A DNA stretch of 64,000 bases from Thinopyrum elongatum (Eukaryota; Streptophyta; Magnoliopsida; Poales; Poaceae): assembly GCA_011799875.1 (NCBI GenBank), contig CM022299.1, forward strand, positions 211,612,070 to 211,676,069, given 5' to 3'. A model generated the notes under the pieces. That model made no database searches and was not told the origin of the DNA. It saw only the letters and a program-made list of their open reading frames with translations. Position numbers and translations under genes: made by a program. Of the stretch, positions 59,609-64,000 are shown one piece after another. Within the stretch, counting starts at the first letter, position 1; the number at the start of each line of letters is the position of its first letter.

Positions 59609-61189
59609 TGCTACTTCTTGAGCTTGTGTTGGTTTTTCCCTTGAAGAGGAAAGGGTGATGCAGCAAAGTAGAGATAAGTATTTCCCTCAGTGTGAGAACC
59701 AAGGTATCAATCCAGTAGGAGATAACGCACAAAACATCGAATACCTACACAAACAATCAAACAACTTGCACCCAACATGATAAAAGGGTTGTCAATCCCT
59801 TCACGGTTATTTGCAAAAGTGAGATCTGATAGAGATAGATAAATGATAAAGTAAATATTTTTGGTATTTTTGTTTTATAGATCGGAAGGTAAAAGATTGC
59901 AAAATAGTAGATCAGAAACTTGTATGATGAAAAGTAGAAGATTATATGATGGAAAATAGACCCGGGGGCCATAGGTTTCACTAGAAGCTTCTCTCAAGAT
60001 AGAAAATAATACGGTGGGTGAAAAAATTACTGCCGAGCAATTGATAGAAAAGCGCAAAGTTATGACGATATCTAAGGCAATGATCATGAATATAGGCATC
60101 ACGTCTGTGTCAAGTAGACCGAAATGATTCTGCATCTACTACTATTACTCCGCACATCGACCGCTATCCAACATGCATCTAGAGTATTAAGTTCATAAAG
60201 AACGGAGTAATGCATTAAGTAAGATGACATGATATAGAGGAATTAACTCAAGCAATATGATGAAAACCCCATCTTTTTATCCTCGATGGCAACAATACAA
60301 TACGTGCCTTGCTGCCCCTACTGTCACTGGGAAAGGACACCGCAAGATTGAACCCAAAGCTAAGCACTTCTCCCATTGCAAGAAAAACCAATCTAGTTGG
60401 CCAAACCAAACCGATAGTTCGAAGAGAATTACAAATATATCAAATCATGCATATAAGAATTCAGAGAAGATTCAAATAATATTCATAGATAAGCTGATCA
60501 TAAATCCACAATTCATCGAATCTCGGCAAACACACCGCAAAAAAGTATTACATCGAATAGATCTCCAAGAACATCGAGGAGAACATGGTATTGAGAATCA
60601 AAGAGAGAGAAGAAGCCATCTAGCTACTAGCTATGGACCCGTAGGTCTGTGGTAAACTACTCACGCTTCATCGGAAGGGCAATGGTGTTGATGTAGAAGC
60701 CCTCCGTGATCGAATCCCCCTCCGGCAGGGTGCCGGAAAAGGTCCCTAGATGGGATCTCACGGGTACAGAAGGTTGCGGTGGTGGAAAAGTGTTTTCGTG
60801 GATGCCTCTGTTGGTTTGGGGATATTTGGGAATATATAGGCGAAAGAATTAAGTCAGGAAGTGCACGAGGGGCCCACATGGGTGGGGGCACGCCCTCCAT
60901 CCTTGTGGCCGCCTAGTGGCTCCTCCGACTTCATCTCCAAGTCTCCTGGATTCCTTCTGGTCCAAAAAAAATCATCACAAAAGTTTTATTCCGTTTGGAC
61001 TCCGTTTGGTATTCCTTTTCTGCGAAACTCAAAAACAAGGAAAAAACAGAAACTGGCACTGGGCTCTAGGTTAATAGGTTAGTCCCAAAAATAATATAAA
61101 ATAGCATATTAATGCATATAAAACATCCAAAACAGATAATATAATAGCAAGGAACAATCAAAAATTATAGATACGTTGGAGACGTATCA
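59609..61189 (-). mobile_element. 3' LTR of the inverted copy
   Basis: The reverse complement of this segment matches 36448-38019 and 41897-43467 along its length. It is identified as the 3' LTR because the interior and purine tract lie at its high-coordinate side. Confidence 0.88.
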
Positions 61190-64000
61190 AGCATCCCCAA
61201 TCTTAATTCCTGCTCGTCCTCGAGTAGGTAAATGATAAAAACAGAATTTTTGATGTGGAATGCTACCTAACATATTTATCCATGTAATTTTCTTTATTGT
61301 GGCATGAATGTTCAGATCCGTAAGATTCAAAACAAAATTTTAATATTGACATAAAAACAATAATACTTCAAGCATACTAACAAGGCACTTATGTCTTCTC
61401 AAAATAACATGGCCAAAGAAAGCTTATCCCTACAAAATCATATAGTATGGCTATGCTCCATCTTCATCACACAAAATAGTCAAATCATGCACAACCCCGA
61501 TGACAAGCCAAGCAATTGTTTCATACTTTTGATGTTCTCAAACTTTTCAACTTTCACGCAATACATGAGCGTGAGCCATAGACATAGCACTATGGGTGGA
61601 ATAGAATATGGTGGTTGTGGAGAAGACAAAAAAAGGGAGATAGTCTCACATCAACTAGGCGTATCAACGGGCTATGGAGATGCCCATCAATAGATATCAA
61701 TGTGAGTGAGTAGTGATTGCCATGCAACGGATGCACTAGAGATTTAAGTTTATGAAAGCTCAAAAAGAAACTAAGTGGGTGTGCATCCAACTTGCTTGCT
61801 CACGAAGACCTATGGCAATTTGAGGAAGCCCATCATTGGAATATACAAGCCAAGTTCTATAATGAAAAATTCCCACTAGTAAATGAAAGTGACAACATAG
61901 GAGACTCTCTATCAAGAAGATCATGGTGCTACTTTGAAGCACAAGTGTGGTAAAAGGATAGTAACATTGCCCCTTCTCTCTTTTCTCTCATTTTTTTATT
62001 TGGGCCTTCTCTCTTTTTTTTGGCCTCTTTTTTTTTCATCCGGAGTCTCATCCTAACTTTATGGGGGAATCATAGTCTCCATCATCCTTTCCTCACATGG
62101 GACAATGCTCTAATAATGAACATCATCACACTTTTATTTACTTACAACTCAAGAATTACAACTCGATTCTTAGAACAAAATATGACTATATGAATGCCTC
62201 CGGTGGTGTACCAAGATGTGCAATGAATCAAGAGTGACATGTATAAAAGAATTATGAACGGTGGCTTTGCCACAAGTACGATGTCAACTACATGATCATG
62301 CAAAGCAATATGACAATGATGGTGCGTGTCATAATAAACGGAACGGTGGAAAGTTGCATGGCAATATATCTCGGAATGGCTATGGAAATGCCATAATAGG
62401 TAGGTATGGTGGCTGTTTTGAGGAAGGTATATGGTGGGTGTATGGCACCGGTGAAAGTTGCGCGGCACTAGAGAGGCTAGCAATGGTGGAAGGGTGAGAG
62501 TGCGTATAATCCATGGACTCAACATTAGTCATAAAGAACTCACATACTTATTGCAAAAATCTATTAGTTATCGAAACAAAGTACTACGCGCATGCTCCTA
62601 GGGGGATAGATTGCTAGGAAAAGACCATCGCTCGTCCCCGACCGCCACTCATAAGGAAGACAATCAATAAATAAATCATGCTCCGACTTCATCACATAAC
62701 GGTTCACCATACGTGCATGCTACGGGAATCACAAACCTTAACAAAAGTATTTATCAAATCCACAATTACTCACTAGCATGACTCTCATATCACCATCTTT
62801 ATATCTCAAAACAATCATAAGGAATCAAACTTCTCATAGTATACAATGCACTTTATATGAAAGTTTTTATTATATCCCTCTTGGATGCCTATCATATTAG
62901 GACTAAATTTATAACCAAAGAAAATTACCATGATGTTTAAAGACTCTTAAAATAATATAAGTGAAGCATGAGAGTTCAACAATTTCTATAAAATAAAGCC
63001 ACCGCCGTGCTCTAAAAAGATATAAGTGAAGCACTAGAGCAAAATTGCCTAGCTCAAAAGATATAAGTGAAGCACATAGAGTATTCTAATAAATCATGAT
63101 TCATGCGTGTCCCTCTCAAAAGGTGTGTACAGCAAGGATGATTGTGGCAAACTTAAAAGCAAAGACTCAAATCATAAAAGACGCTCCAAGCAAAACACAT
63201 ATCATGTGGTGAATAAAAATATAGCCTCAAGTAAAGTTACCGATAGACGAAGACGAAAGAGGGGATGGCTTCCGGGGCATCCCCAAGCTTAGGCTCTTGG
63301 TTGTACTTGAATATTACCTTGGGGTGCCTTGGGCATCCCCAATCTTAGGCTCTTGCCACTCCTTATTCCATAGTCCATCAAATCCTTACCAAAAAACTTG
63401 AAAACTTCACAACACAAAACTCAACAGAAAATCTCATAAGCTCCGTTAGTATAAGAAAACAAATCACCACTTTTGGTACTGTTGTGAACTCATTCTTTAT
63501 TTATATTGGTGTAATATCTACTGTATTCCAACTTTTTCATGGTTCATGCCCCCCGATAATACCCATAGATTCATCAAAATAAGCAAACAACACAAAGAAA
63601 AACAGAATCTGTCAAAAACAGAACTGTCTGTGAACATTCGAATTTTTATAATACTTATGTAACTACAAAAATTCTGAAAAATTATTACAGCAGAGGAAAT
63701 TTGTATATAAACTTATTATAAAAAATTTATGGTTTTTCAACACTCCAGTGAATTATTAAAATTCTCGTACTGGACGCAAAAGTTTCTATTTTTCAGCAAG
63801 ATCAAATCAACAATCACCGTAAGCCATCCCAAAGGTCTTACTTGGCACAAACACTAATTAAAACACAAAACCACATCTAACCAGAGGCTAGATGAATTAT
63901 TTATTTCAAAACAGAACCAATAAAGCAAAAACATAAATAAAATTGGGTTGCCTCCCAACAAGCGCTCTTGTTTAACGCCCTTAGCTAGGCATAAAAACAC
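59609..64000 (-). mobile_element. second, inverted copy of the non-autonomous LTR element (partial)
   Basis: The 3' LTR spans 59609-61189 (TGCTACTTCTTGAGC.. to ..GAGACGTATCA, 1581 bp, minus strand). The purine tract complement AGCATCCCCAATCTTAATTC follows. The interior from 61190 is colinear with 41896-39110 of the copy at 36448-43467. It reaches the CCCAACAAGCGCT block at the window edge, just short of the gag-like ORF. ACGGC at 59604-59608 is the candidate target duplication. Frames inside are shadows of the non-coding interior. Confidence 0.85.

Overview
The window looks like intergenic DNA from a Triticeae grass (wheat, barley or Aegilops type). The basis is recognition of LTR ends, tRNA-Met primer-binding sites, the TGATACGTCT-type gypsy LTR and the TTTGCCGTCTGC-type CACTA ends. 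It appears to be transposable elements from end to end. I found no convincing host gene, no RNA gene and nothing bacterial. Every element coding region I read is broken somewhere, so all are annotated as pseudogenes.

Layout. 1-5282: the 5' part (internal start, primer site, 3.8-kb LTR) of a long-LTR, minus-strand element. 5283-6218: an unidentified LTR-like remnant. 6219-6872 and 20693-20845: two halves of a gypsy LTR split by a complete 13.8-kb minus-strand copia element of the Sirevirus/Maximus type (6873-20692; target duplication GTATC). The Sirevirus has gag, protease, integrase, RT, RNase H and a large third ORF downstream of pol. 20846-23632: the 3' end of a second Sirevirus-like element. 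23635-25770: two minus-strand gypsy fragments. 25777-59055: a plus-strand gypsy element whose gag is split by a 30.5-kb CACTA transposon (28311-58857; target duplication ACT). The CACTA TNP2 transposase is in turn split by a three-LTR copia array (33973-54684; GCCAA/GCCAG). That copia carries a complete non-autonomous LTR element (36448-43467; ACGAG) and a 4.1-kb solo LTR (44360-48505; RCATC). 59056-59608: a probable Mutator-like end. 59609-64000: a second, inverted copy of the non-autonomous element, running off the window.

The nest is four levels deep (gypsy > CACTA > copia > LTR element or solo LTR). Order of insertion can be read from the target duplications and from how the split reading frames rejoin. 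The most unusual signals are in the Sirevirus: a 258-nt stop-filled segment with splice-like borders between gag and protease, and a separate TATA box, GC-rich leader and intron-like segment in front of the third ORF. Both suggest splicing or internal promotion in this lineage, but neither is proven by sequence alone.
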